From JBDSLU01 sp963844435 (GTDB taxonomy: Bacteria > Acidobacteriota > Vicinamibacteria > Vicinamibacterales > Vicinamibacteraceae), in the NCBI GenBank assembly GCA_963844435.1, contig CAWJOG010000003.1, forward strand, positions 62,001-126,000: 64,000 bases of DNA, in the 5' to 3' direction. Under the pieces are notes generated by a model. That model searched no databases. It was not told the origin of the DNA and was given only the letters and a program-made list of their open reading frames with translations. Shown one piece after another: positions 19,767-29,096 of the stretch (position 1 is its first letter; every line of letters begins with the position of its first letter). The position numbers and the translations under genes were made by a program.

Positions 19767-20473
19767 ATGAAATCACTCCTGGCGTGTGTCGTCGTGTTCG
19801 GCGGTGCCGCGATCGCCGCCGGATCCGCCCAAGCTCAACCCGCCCCGTCCGCTGCCGCCGACGTCTATCACGTGCACTTCACCAAGGCGGTGCCGGGACA
19901 GGCCGCCGCGCTAGGGAAGGCACTCAGCGTGCCCGACAAGACGTCGCCCATGCCGGAACACTTCGTGGTGCTCCGTCATCAGGAAGGGGACGACTGGGAC
20001 TACGTCGTCATCCAGCACATGGGACCGAAAGCGGAGGTGACGGCCGCGGCCCCGGGCGGCCCCGATCCGGCCAGAGACCTCCGCGCCTGGCACGCGGATT
20101 CGTTCGTGAGCGGCCCTCCGTGGGCGGAGTTCACGCGCCAGATGGGCATCGGCGGGTCGGCGGCGGCGGGAGCCCCGTCTACATCGTCGGTGTTCAGCGG
20201 CCCGTCGCCGGTCATCGTGAGCAGCTCGCCAAGTCGCTCGCCACGGTCGATCCGGCAGCCAAGATCGCCACCGGCAACGTGCTCCTGACGCATCTCGAGG
20301 GCGGTGAGTGGACGTTCGCGACCCTTACCCGCTACGGCTCGTGGACCGATCTCGGAGCGGACCGTGCGGCCGCGGCCGCCAATGCCGCGTCGGCTGGTGG
20401 GTGGGACGACGTCCGACAGCACTCCGCGTTCCACCGCGACACCATCGCCGATCGGATCTATCCGGCGAAGTGA
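19767..20473 (+). CDS. secreted protein with two ferredoxin-like repeats (one frameshift)
   Basis: A signal peptide (LLACVVVFGGAAIAAGSAQA) precedes about 210 residues of unknown family. The mature part looks internally duplicated. The first half has DVYHVHFTKAVPGQAAALGK and EGDDWDYVVIQHMGP; the second has VYIVGVQRPVAGHREQLAKS and EGGEWTFATLTRYGSW. Each half fits the beta-alpha-beta pattern of a dimeric alpha/beta-barrel (ABM-like) domain. That fold call is inference from spacing, not from a recognised family. One base appears lost in a G-run near 20160. It may be the downstream partner of the TonB receptor, but a hairpin separates them. Confidence 0.6.
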
Positions 20474-20567
20474 CCAGGGGCCAGAGCCCGACCGGAGGTC
20501 GCTCCGTCCGACCCCGCCCGGCAGAGGCCGGCGACGGTGTCAGAGAAGTCTGTTGAATAATGGGCCC

Positions 20568-22535
20568 ATGCTTTGGGTCCGAACCACCACCGGGATCGCC
20601 GCCTTGACGCTGCTGGCGGCGGTCCCCGACGTCCACGCACAACCGCAAGGCGGCCCCGGCCGGCGCGTTTTCGAGACGCGCTGCGCCGTGTGTCACGGCA
20701 ACGACGGCCACGGCGGCGACACCGGGCCGTCGATCGTCTACCGCCTGCCGCTGCTCAAGGACCCCGATCTGATCACGCTGCTGCGTGACGGGCGTCCGAC
20801 CAAGGCCATGCCGCCGCAGCCGATGCCGGTGGCCGACCGCACCGCGCTGATCCGCCACCTGCGGAGCATCGAGCGCCGCGAGCCGCCGCTCACGCGGGCC
20901 ACCATCGAGACCACTGACGGCCGCACCCTGGACGGCGTCGTGCTGAACCAGGGTTTCTCCGATCTGCAGCTGCGCACGGACGACAAGCGCGTCCACCTGC
21001 TGCGGCGATCCGGCACGCAGTTCCGGCCGATCGCCGCCGAGACGGGCTGGCCGACCTACAACGGCGATCCCGGCGGCAACCGCTACACGACGCTGACGCA
21101 GATCGAGAAAACGACCGTCGGCCGGCTGGCGCCGGCGTGGCTGTTCAGCGTCCCGGACGCCGGCAACCTGCAGGTCACGCCGGTCGTCGTCGACGGCATC
21201 ATGTACGTGTCCGCGCCGAACGAGTGCTACGCGCTCGACGCCGGCAGCGGCCGCCGCATCTGGCACTACAAGCGGTCGCGCACGCCCGGCCTCACGTCCG
21301 GCCACGCCAATCGCGGCGTCGCGGTCGCCGGCGATCGCGTCTTCATGGCCACCGACCATGCCCACGTGATCGCCCTCAACCGCTTCACCGGCGAGCTGCT
21401 GTGGGACAGCGTCATGGACGACTGGCGCAAGAACTACGCGGCGTCGTCGGCGCCGCTGCCGGCCGGCAACCTGGTCATCTCCGGCGTGACCGGCGGCGAG
21501 CACGGCGCCAACGGCTTCGTCATCGCCTTCGATCAGGACACTGGCAAGGAGGCCTGGCGCTTCTGGACGGTGCCGAAGCCGGGCACGCCCGGCTCCGAGA
21601 CGTGGAAGGGCAAGGACATCGAGCACGGCGGCGCGCCGACCTGGTTCACCGGCAGCTACGATCCCGAGCTCGATCTCGTCTACTGGCCGACCGGCAACCC
21701 GGGCAAGGAGTACAACGGCGACGATCGCCAGGGCGACAACCTCTACGCCTCCTGCATCCTCGCCCTCGATCGGAAGACGGGCACGCTGAAGTGGCACTAT
21801 CAGTTCACGCCGCACGATCTGTGGGACTGGGACGCGACGCAGACGTCGGTGCTGGTCGACGCCGACTGGCAGGGCCGGCCGCGCAAGCTGATGCTGCACG
21901 CCGATCGCAATGGCTTCTTCTACGTCTTCGATCGCGCCACCGGTGAGCGGCTGCTCTCGACGCCCTTCGTGAAGCACCTCACCTGGGCCAGCGGCATCGG
22001 CGCCGACGGGCGGCCGATCCGTCTCCCGAACCAGGAGCCATCGGCCGCCGGGACCAAGGTGTGCCCGTCGCAGGACGGCGCCACCAACTGGTTCGCGCCG
22101 TCGTTCAGCCCGCAGACCGGGCTGTACTACGTCCAGACGTTCGAGAAGTGCAGCATCTACACGAAGGCGCCGCAGGGCCCCTGGGAGCCTGGCAAGCCGT
22201 ACCTGGGCGGCTCGCAGCGCGTCCTGCAGGAGGATCCGACGCCGCAGCGGATCCTGCGCGCGATCGACATCCGCACCGGCGCGATCACGTGGGAGCTGCC
22301 GCAGCCAGGCCCGGCGATCTCGTGGGGCGGTACGCTGGCGACCGCGACCGGGCTGGTGTTCGTGGCCGAGGACGGCGGCGCGCTGATGGCCGTCGACGCG
22401 ACCACCGGCACGCCGCTGTGGACGTTCCAGACCAACGCGACGTGGCGGGCGTCGCCGATGACCTACATGTTCGACGGGCGCCAGCACATCGCGATTGCCG
22501 CCGGCGCCAACATCCTGTCGTTCGCGCTGCCGTAG
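20568..22535 (+). CDS. PQQ-dependent dehydrogenase with N-terminal cytochrome c
   Basis: The 655-residue protein is intact and exported (TTTGIAALTLLAAVPDVHA). A c-type heme site, CAVCH at residues 39-43, lies in a short cytochrome domain. After a ~60-residue linker domain comes an eight-bladed quinoprotein propeller beginning GWPTYNGDPGGNRYTTLTQI. Typical quinoprotein motifs are DLVYWPTGNPGKEYNGDDRQ, TPHDLWDWDATQ (region of the catalytic Asp) and TGLVFVAEDGGALMAVDATT. No adjacent-Cys pair is seen. It should oxidise an alcohol or sugar in the periplasm and pass electrons to its own heme. Quinohemoprotein alcohol dehydrogenases usually carry the heme at the C-terminus; here it is N-terminal. 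The aldose-epimerase-like gene follows after 9 bp. Confidence 0.85.
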   Translation: MLWVRTTTGIAALTLLAAVPDVHAQPQGGPGRRVFETRCAVCHGNDGHGGDTGPSIVYRLPLLKDPDLITLLRDGRPTKAMPPQPMPVADRTALIRHLRSIERREPPLTRATIETTDGRTLDGVVLNQGFSDLQLRTDDKRVHLLRRSGTQFRPIAAETGWPTYNGDPGGNRYTTLTQIEKTTVGRLAPAWLFSVPDAGNLQVTPVVVDGIMYVSAPNECYALDAGSGRRIWHYKRSRTPGLTSGHANRGVAVAGDRVFMATDHAHVIALNRFTGELLWDSVMDDWRKNYAASSAPLPAGNLVISGVTGGEHGANGFVIAFDQDTGKEAWRFWTVPKPGTPGSETWKGKDIEHGGAPTWFTGSYDPELDLVYWPTGNPGKEYNGDDRQGDNLYASCILALDRKTGTLKWHYQFTPHDLWDWDATQTSVLVDADWQGRPRKLMLHADRNGFFYVFDRATGERLLSTPFVKHLTWASGIGADGRPIRLPNQEPSAAGTKVCPSQDGATNWFAPSFSPQTGLYYVQTFEKCSIYTKAPQGPWEPGKPYLGGSQRVLQEDPTPQRILRAIDIRTGAITWELPQPGPAISWGGTLATATGLVFVAEDGGALMAVDATTGTPLWTFQTNATWRASPMTYMFDGRQHIAIAAGANILSFALP

Positions 22536-22544
22536 GGAGCTTTC

Positions 22545-23528
22545 ATGCGTATCCTTCTCGTCATGCTGCTGGCCCTCGTCCAGGCGAACACGCCGGCCCC
22601 GGATGTGCCGACCGCGACAATCGCCAACGGCCGGCTGCGCGCGTCGATCCAACTGCCCGACGCCAAGACTGGCTACTACCGCGGCGCCCGCTTCGACTGG
22701 TCGGGCCAGGTGTCGAGCCTGACCTGGAACGGGCACGAGTACTTCGGCCAGTGGTTCGAGCAGTACGACCCGACCCTCCACGACGCGATCCAGGGCCCGG
22801 TCGAAGAGTTCCTGACCGGCGAGGCCGGCCTCGGCTACGCCGAGGCGGCGCCCGGCGGCACCTTCGTCCGCATCGGCATCGGCGTGCTGCGCAAGCCGAC
22901 CGAGGCGTCGTTCCAGCGCTTCGGCCGCTACGAGATCGTCGATCCGGGGAAGTGGACGACCACGACCGGCAAGGACCGCATCGAGTTCGTCCACGAGCTG
23001 AAGGATGGCGCCGGCTACGCCTACACCTATCGCAAGGTGCTGCGGCTCGACGGCGACACGCTGGTGATCGAGCACGAGCTGAAGAACACCGGCACCAGGC
23101 CGATCGTGACGAGCGTCTACAACCACAACTTCTTCACGCTCGACCGCAAGACGACCGGGCCGGACAACCTGGTCCGCTTCCCGTTCGCGCCGAAGGCGGC
23201 CCGGCCGCTCAACGGCATGGCCGAGATCCGCGGCCGCGAGCTGGCCATCGCCCGCGATTTCCAGCCGAAGGAGAACGTCTTCACCGAGCTGGAGGGCTTC
23301 GGGACCGCCGCGTCGGACAACGGGTTCGAGATGGAGAACCGGGCGACCGGCGCGGGCGTCCGCGTCGCCGGCGACCGGCCGCTGTCGAAGCTGCTGTTCT
23401 GGTCGGCCTACAAGACGGTGTGCCCGGAGCCGTACGTCGACGCCAGCGTCGAGCCCGGCCGCACCACCTCGTGGCGGATCACCTACACGTTCTACGAAGC
23501 GAAGAAGGCCGTCAGCGGAAGTCGTTGA
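22545..23528 (+). CDS. secreted aldose 1-epimerase-like (galactose mutarotase fold) protein
   Basis: The 327-residue protein is intact, with a short signal peptide (ILLVMLLALVQANTPAP). The sequence has the beta-sandwich pattern of mutarotase-fold proteins: RLRASIQLPDAKTGYYRGAR, LVIEHELKNTGTRPIVTSVY and NHNFF, where His is in the position expected for a catalytic residue. The final strands are RTTSWRITYTFYEAKK. It probably binds or epimerises a sugar. It sits 9 bp after the PQQ dehydrogenase, so the pair may process an aldose: mutarotation followed by oxidation. Its 3' end overlaps the convergent propeller gene by 17 bp. Confidence 0.75.
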   Translation: MRILLVMLLALVQANTPAPDVPTATIANGRLRASIQLPDAKTGYYRGARFDWSGQVSSLTWNGHEYFGQWFEQYDPTLHDAIQGPVEEFLTGEAGLGYAEAAPGGTFVRIGIGVLRKPTEASFQRFGRYEIVDPGKWTTTTGKDRIEFVHELKDGAGYAYTYRKVLRLDGDTLVIEHELKNTGTRPIVTSVYNHNFFTLDRKTTGPDNLVRFPFAPKAARPLNGMAEIRGRELAIARDFQPKENVFTELEGFGTAASDNGFEMENRATGAGVRVAGDRPLSKLLFWSAYKTVCPEPYVDASVEPGRTTSWRITYTFYEAKKAVSGSR

Positions 23529-25333
23529 CGAGCAGGAGGTCGCTGCCGTTGCGGTCGTTCCGGGTGATGTGCGCGTAGCGCTCGTCGGCCGATATCGACA
23601 CGCCGACCGGGATCGGGACGAAGTCGATCGTGGCCATGTCGCGGATCGCTCCGCTGGCGAAGTCCAGCCGCTTGAGGATCACCGACGGCTTGCCGGCGAC
23701 CGGATTCGTGACGAACCACAGGCCGTGCGCCGTGGTCGTTGAACATGCCGATGCGGACGTCCTCCTCGACGACGACGGTGTCGTCGCTGCCGTCCGGCCG
23801 GATGCGATGGATCGCCAGCGGCAGCGTCAGCCCCTGATAGAAGAGCCACTGGCCGTCCCGCGAGACCTTCACGCTGCCGGCGCCCGCCTTCGTGATCTGG
23901 ATCGCCGGCCCGCCGTCCGCGGGGACCTGCCAGATCTCCTGGCGGCCGGTGCGACTCGACGAGAAGTAGATCGAGCGGCCGTCAGGCGACCACGCCGGCC
24001 GCGCGTCCTCGCTGCGATCGTCCGTGAGCTGCCGGATCGGACCGCCCGTGGCCGGGACGATGAAGATGTCCGAGTTGCCCTGCGGCCTGCCGTCGAACAC
24101 GACGTGCTGCTGATCGGGTGACCAGCGCGCCGTGCCCGGCACCGGCCCGCCGAACATGGTCAGCTGCAGCGCGTGGTCGCCCGACACGTCGGCGACCCAG
24201 ATCTCGCGCGGGCCCGAGCGGTTCGACGAGAAGGCCAGCCGCGTCCCGTCCGGCGACAGGTCGGCGCCTTCCTCCCACAAGGTCGACGGCGCGACGCGGC
24301 CGCTGCCGGCCGGATCGCGCAGGTCGATGCGCCAGATGTCGACGTCGATGCCGGGCCGATGGAAGGCGAGGCGGCCGCTGCCGCGCGAGAGCGCCAGCGA
24401 CGCGGCGTGCTCGAGACCGGCGAGCGGCCCGGACGGCTGCGAGCCGTCCACCGGCACACGGAGGACGCCGCCGTTGCTGCTGGGGACGCCGTCGATCAGC
24501 AGCAGGTGCTGGCCGTCGGGCGTCCACACCGGGAAGCTGGCCTCCTTGCCGCCATACGGCAGCAGCGTCGGTGCGCCGGCCGGCCTGCCATCCGCGCCGA
24601 CGCCGACCAGGTAGACGTCGGACGAGAAGTCGTCGCGGGTCTTCGTGTAGGCGAGGCGCTGGCCGTCCGGCGAGAAGACCGGGTCGACCGAGGCTGCGAA
24701 CACCTTGTCGATCGCGGCCCACTCGATGCGCGCCCCGGTCGCCGGCGATACCAGCGTGATGCCCCGCTCCCGGTGCGTGCGGACGCTGGCCGGGCTGATC
24801 GCCAGCCAGCGGCCGTCCGGGGACCACGAGATCCGCCGCGCTGCCCCGGCCCATTCGAGCACCTGGCGCTCGGGCCCGCCGAGCGGCGGCACCAGGACGA
24901 GGCGTCCCTGGGTGGTGACGGCGGTGACCGACGTGCCGCGTGGCACGTGCCAGGCGGCGATCGAGGAGCCGTCCGGCGACCAGGCCGGGTACATGTGCAG
25001 GCTGTCATCGCTCGTCAGCCGCAGCGGCGTGCCCGTCCCAATCGTCTGCGCGTAGACGTCGGTGCCGGTGCCGCCTTCGCGGACCCAGGTGAACGCGACC
25101 TGGCTGCCGTCGGGCGAAAACGTGGGGAAGCTCTCCGAGCCGGGCAGGGCGGTGAGGGGCGACGGCGTGAAGGCCGTGGGCAGCGGCGCCGCCGGCCACA
25201 GCGCCCGCGCGGCGGCCGCCCCGGCCACGACGAGCCCGCCGATGACGGCGTATCGGCCCCACCCGCCCGGTCGTTTCCGCGGCGCGACCCGCAGCGATCC
25301 GGAGCTGGAGCCTCGCGAGCGCGTCGAGTGGAA
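23507..25333 (-). repeat. tandem repeat copy B of the propeller region
   Basis: This block repeats 25341-27167 at a constant offset of 1833-1834 bp. The two copies are nearly identical but differ at scattered codons (for example ALQLTMFGG here against QQLTTFGG, and ISPASV against ISPVSV). The unit starts at GGCCGTCAGCGG beside the stop codon and ends near the transmembrane segment of the kinase gene. Scattered differences argue for a real, aged duplication. Confidence 0.8.
23512..25228 (-). CDS. PD40/TolB-like propeller protein, kinase-less duplicate (one frameshift)
   Basis: This is the propeller half of the upstream kinase gene, duplicated without the kinase domain. It has repeated PD40 units such as FPTFSPDGSQVAFTW, YPAWSPDGSSIAAW and ARPAWSPDGRSIYFSSSRTG. 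The last ~75 residues are shifted near 23740; corrected, they end NGSDLLLVNDFR, matching the parent copy. The GTG start given is the first usable one, inside the duplicated transmembrane region. There is no independent signal peptide or clear promoter, so it may be expressed only by readthrough from the kinase gene, or be a pseudogene. It overlaps the mutarotase-like gene by 17 bp. Confidence 0.65.
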
Positions 25334-25340
25334 CGGGGAT

Positions 25341-27167
25341 GGCCGTCAGCGGAAGTCGGTGACGAGCAGCAGGTCGCTGCCGTTGCGGTCGTTCCGGGTG
25401 ATGTGCGCGTAGCGCTCGTCGGCCGATAACGACAGGCCGACCGTGATCGGGACGAAGTCGATCGTCGCCATCTCGCGGATCGCCCCGATGGCGAAGTCCA
25501 GCCGCTTGAGGATCACCGACGGCTTGCCGGGGACCGGGTTGGTGACGAACCAGAGGCCGTGCTCGGTGGCCGCGTACATGCCGATGCGGACGTCCTCGTC
25601 GACGACGACGGTGTCGTCGCTGCCGTCCGGCCGGATGCGATGGATCGGTCAGCGGCAGCGTCAGCCCCTGGTAGAAGAGCCACTGCCCGTCCTGCGAGAC
25701 CTTGACGCTGCCGGCGCCCCCTTCGTGATCTGGATTGCCGCCCCGCCGTCCGCAGGCACCTGCCAGATCTCCTGGCGGCCGGTGCGGCTCGACGAGAAGT
25801 AGATCGACCGGCCGTCGCGCGCCCACGCCGGCCGCGCGTCCTCGCTGCGATCGTCGGTGAGCTGCCGGATCGGACCGCCCGTGGCCGGGACGACGAAGAT
25901 GTCCGAGTTGCCCTGCGGCCTGGCGTCGAACACGACGTGCTGCTGATCGGGTGACCAGCGCGCCGTGCCCGGCACCGGCCCGCCGAACGTGGTCAGCTGC
26001 TGCGCATGATCGCCCGACACGTCGGCCACCCAGATCTCGCGCGGGCCCGAGCGGTTCGACGAGAACGCCAGCCGCGTCCCGTCCGGCGACAAGTCGGCGC
26101 CTTCCTCCCACAAGGTCGACGGCGCGACGCGGCCACTGCCGGCCGGATCGCGCAAGTCGATGCGCCAGATGTCGACGTCGATGCCGGGCCGATGGAAGGC
26201 GAGGCGGCCGCTGCCGCGCGAGAGCGCCAGCGACGCGGCGTGCTCGAGACCGGCGAGCGGCCCGGACGGCTGCGAGCCGTCCACCGGCACACGGAGGACG
26301 CCGCCATTGCTGCTGGGGACGCCGTCGATCAGCAGCAGGTGCTGGCCGTCGGGCGTCCACACCGGGAAGCTGGCCTCCTTGCCGCCATACGGCAGCAGCG
26401 TCGGTGCGCCGGCCGGCCTGCCATCCGCGCCGACGCCGACCAGGTAGACGTCGGACGAGAAGTCGTCGCGGGTCTTCGTGTAGGCGAGGCGCTGGCCGTC
26501 CGGCGAGAACACCGGGTCGACCGAGGCTGCGAACACCTTGTCGATCGCAGCCCACTCGATGCGCTCACCAGTCGCCGGCGATACCAGCGTGATGCCCCGC
26601 TCGCGGTGCGTGCGGACGCTGACCGGGCTGATCGCCAGCCAGCGGCCGTCCGGGGACCACGAGATCCGCCGCGCTGCCCCGGCCCATTCGAGCACCTGGC
26701 GCTCGGGCCCGCCGAGCGGCGGCACCAGGACGAGCCGTCCCTGGGTGGTGACGGCGGTGACCGACGTGCCGCGTGGCACGTGCCAGGCGGCGATCGAGGA
26801 GCCGTCCGGCGACCAGGCCGGGTACATGTGCAGGCTGTCGTCGCTCGTCAGCCGCAGCGGCGTGCCCGTCCCAATCGTCTGCGCGTAGACGTCGGTGCCG
26901 GTGCCGCCTTCGCGGACCCAGGTGAACGCGACCTGGCTGCCGTCGGGCGAGAAGGTGGGGAAGCTCTCCGAGCCGGGCAGGGCGGTGAGGGGCGATGGCG
27001 TGAACGCCGTCGGCAGCGGCGCCGCCGGCCACAGCGCCCGTGCGGCGGCCGCCCCGGCCACGACGAGCCCGCCGATGACGGCGTATCGGCCCCACCCGCC
27101 CAGTCGTTTCCGCGGCGCGACCCGCAGCGATCCGGAGCTGGATGCCTCGCGCAGCCCGTCGAGCTCG
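25341..27167 (-). repeat. tandem repeat copy A of the propeller region
   Basis: This is the parent copy of the duplicated block, inside the kinase-propeller gene. The 5' limit is near the codons for SSSGSLRVAPRKR and the 3' limit is a few bases past the stop. About 8-20 bp of unrelated sequence separates it from copy B. Confidence 0.8.
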
Positions 27168-28009
27168 ACCTTCAGGTCGGACGTGCTCTGTGCGCGCCGG
27201 CTGACGTCCTTGCGCAGGCACGTGCTGACGAGCTCGTCGACCTCCGGCGGCACGTGCGTCGCGACCTTGGCCAGCGGCTCCGGCTCGAGGTTGATCACGG
27301 CCGCCAGCGTCCCGAAGGTCGTCCCGCCGCGGAACGCGCGCAGGCCGGACAGCATCTCGTAGAAGATCGCGCCGAACGAGAAGATGTCGGAGCGCGCGTC
27401 GACCGCGTGCCCCTCCGCCTGCTCCGGCGACATGTAGGCGACCGTGCCGAGGATGGTGCCTGCCCCCGTTTCGATGGCGGCGGCGCGAGCGCCGGTCTCC
27501 TCCGTGGCGTTGATGATGGGGCCGCCGGCGGCCAGCGTGGCGAGCCCGAAGTCGAGGACCTTGATCTGGTCCTGCTCGGTCACCATGATGTTGCCCGGCT
27601 TGAGGTCCCGGTGAACGATGCCGGCGGCATGGGCCGCGGCGAGGGCGTCCACGATCTGGCTGGCGTAGCGCAGCGCGCTCGGCAGCGGCAGGCCGGCCTG
27701 CGGGATGACCGTGTCGAGGGTGCGGCCGCGCACCAGCTCCATCGCCAGGTAGTCGCCGGCCTCGGTCGAGCCGATGTCGAAGATCGTGACGATGTTCGGA
27801 TGCTGCAGCGCCGAGGCGAGCTGCGCTTCCTGCACGAACCGGCTGCGCCGCTCGGCGCTGGCGGCGACGCGGTCGGCCGGCAGGACCTTCACCGCCACCA
27901 GGCGGTTCAGCCGCTCGTCGCGGGCGCGATATACCTCGCCCATTCCGCCGACGCCGAGCAGGTCGACGATCCGATACGGTCCCAGTCGGGTATCCGGCTC
28001 GAGCGCCAT
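25346..28009 (-). CDS. transmembrane Ser/Thr protein kinase with PD40 beta-propeller (two frameshifts)
   Basis: Residues 10-280 form a Hanks-type kinase: glycine loop LLGVGGMGEVY (17-27), Lys41 in VAVKVLP, catalytic loop HRDLKPGN (Asp135), DFG at 153-155, and GTVAYMSPEQ for the activation segment. A linker leads to one transmembrane helix (YAVIGGLVVAGAAAARALW), then a ~500-residue propeller of PD40/TolB-like repeats outside the membrane. This is a common acidobacterial receptor-kinase layout: outside ligand or cell-wall sensing, inside phosphorylation. One-base shifts near 25735 and 25650 affect only the last blades; the corrected end is NGSDLLLVTDFR. I chose the ATG before ALEPDTRLGPYRI. A tandem propeller-only copy lies directly downstream. 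Confidence 0.9.
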
Positions 28010-28245
28010 CGTGGTCGGGTGGATTGTATCCGGAGGGCGGCTCACGGCCGGTCGTGGATCGACACGGCGGATCGGGTCCGGCCGCGTGGGTGCGGGCCAG
28101 GGATACCGGGAAATCTCCCATTTCCGCATCTGCCGCCCCTGGCGGCGATCTTGCCAGTGTCCCGGCGCATGGAGCGCCGGAGCGAGCTCGATTCCTTCCG
28201 ACGCTGAGACGCGCGACAAGCACATCCAAGCCCAAGACCATTCCT

Positions 28246-28799
28246 ATGACCAGACTTTCAGCCGCCGCCCTCGCCGCCCTCCTCGCCTTCCCCCTGGTCA
28301 CTCAGGCCGCCGCCCAGACCAAGACGCTGCAGGGGGAGACGAAGACCGTCACCGCCACCGTCGAGGCCATCGACGCCAAGACGCGAACCCTGACCCTCAA
28401 GGGACCAGAAGGCAACTACGTCGACGTCGAGGCCGGGCCCGACGTCACGCGCTTCAACGAGATCAAGGTCGGCGACAAGATTACGGCGCGCTACTACGAG
28501 AACGTCGTGCTCCGCGTGAAGCAGCCCGGCGAGAAGTCCGTCGACAGCGACGCCGATGGCATCACCCGCGGCGCCGGCGCCAGGCCCGGTGGCACCGTCG
28601 CCGCCCAGCGCACCATCACCGCGACGATCACCGGCGATCGAATCCGGCGGTCCCTTCAATCACCTTTACCGGCCCGAACAACTGGAAGTACAGCTCCCGC
28701 GTCGCGGACGAGAAGGCGCTGGCCAAGGTCAAGGTCGGAGACAAGGTCGACATCACGTGGACCGCGGCCCTGCTCGTGTCGCTCGAGGCGCCGAAGTAG
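28246..28799 (+). CDS. secreted protein of unknown function (one frameshift)
   Basis: A clear signal peptide (AAALAALLAFPLVTQAAA) is followed by about 160 residues. They contain TVTATVEAIDAKTRTLTLKG, FNEIKVGDKITARYYENVVL and, after a one-base loss near 28640, DEKALAKVKVGDKVDITWTA. The paired V-G-D-K motifs and beta-rich pattern suggest two OB-like or similar small beta-barrels. I do not recognise a named family. It is divergent from the kinase gene, with ~236 bp between start codons in which I see no further gene. Confidence 0.65.
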
Positions 28800-28859
28800 C
28801 GCGCGCGGCAGCCTCCGTGCGTGGCTGCGGTCCCGTGCCGGGCGGAGGGCGGAGGTGAT

Positions 28860-29096
28860 ATGCAGGGGCGCACCACGATGGCCGTCGCCGTTCTCCTCGC
28901 CACCGCGGGATCGGTGGTCCACGGACAGACGGCTCCGCCGTACGCCGGGACGGTCCCTGCCGGAGCGCTCGACGGCCGTCCGGTGCGCGAAATCCGCCTC
29001 CCGGTCGAACTCAGGCCGGCCTCGGTCGAATCGGCCGCACGTCAGCGCGCCTTCGCCCCCTTGCGCGCGTCCGTCTGCTGCTGCAGCAGCGTGTAG
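28860..29096 (+). CDS. small secreted ORF, possibly a gene fragment
   Basis: A strong GGAGGTG lies four bases before an ATG. The 78-residue product opens with a convincing signal peptide (TTMAVAVLLATAGSVVHGQ), then TAPPYAGTVPAGALDGRPVR, and ends in a run of cysteines (SVCCCSSV). The last ~55 bp lie inside the convergent MltF-like gene, so the tail may be out of its original frame. The start signals look real, but the body matches no family. It may be a truncated secreted protein or one broken by a sequence error. Confidence 0.4.
   Translation: MQGRTTMAVAVLLATAGSVVHGQTAPPYAGTVPAGALDGRPVREIRLPVELRPASVESAARQRAFAPLRASVCCCSSV

Noticed and set aside
20325..23126. A 933-codon minus-strand open frame opposite the PQQ dehydrogenase, and similar long antisense frames elsewhere
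   Set aside because: Composition is Arg/Ala/Gly/Val-rich with no family motif; long antisense frames are expected opposite GC-rich genes.
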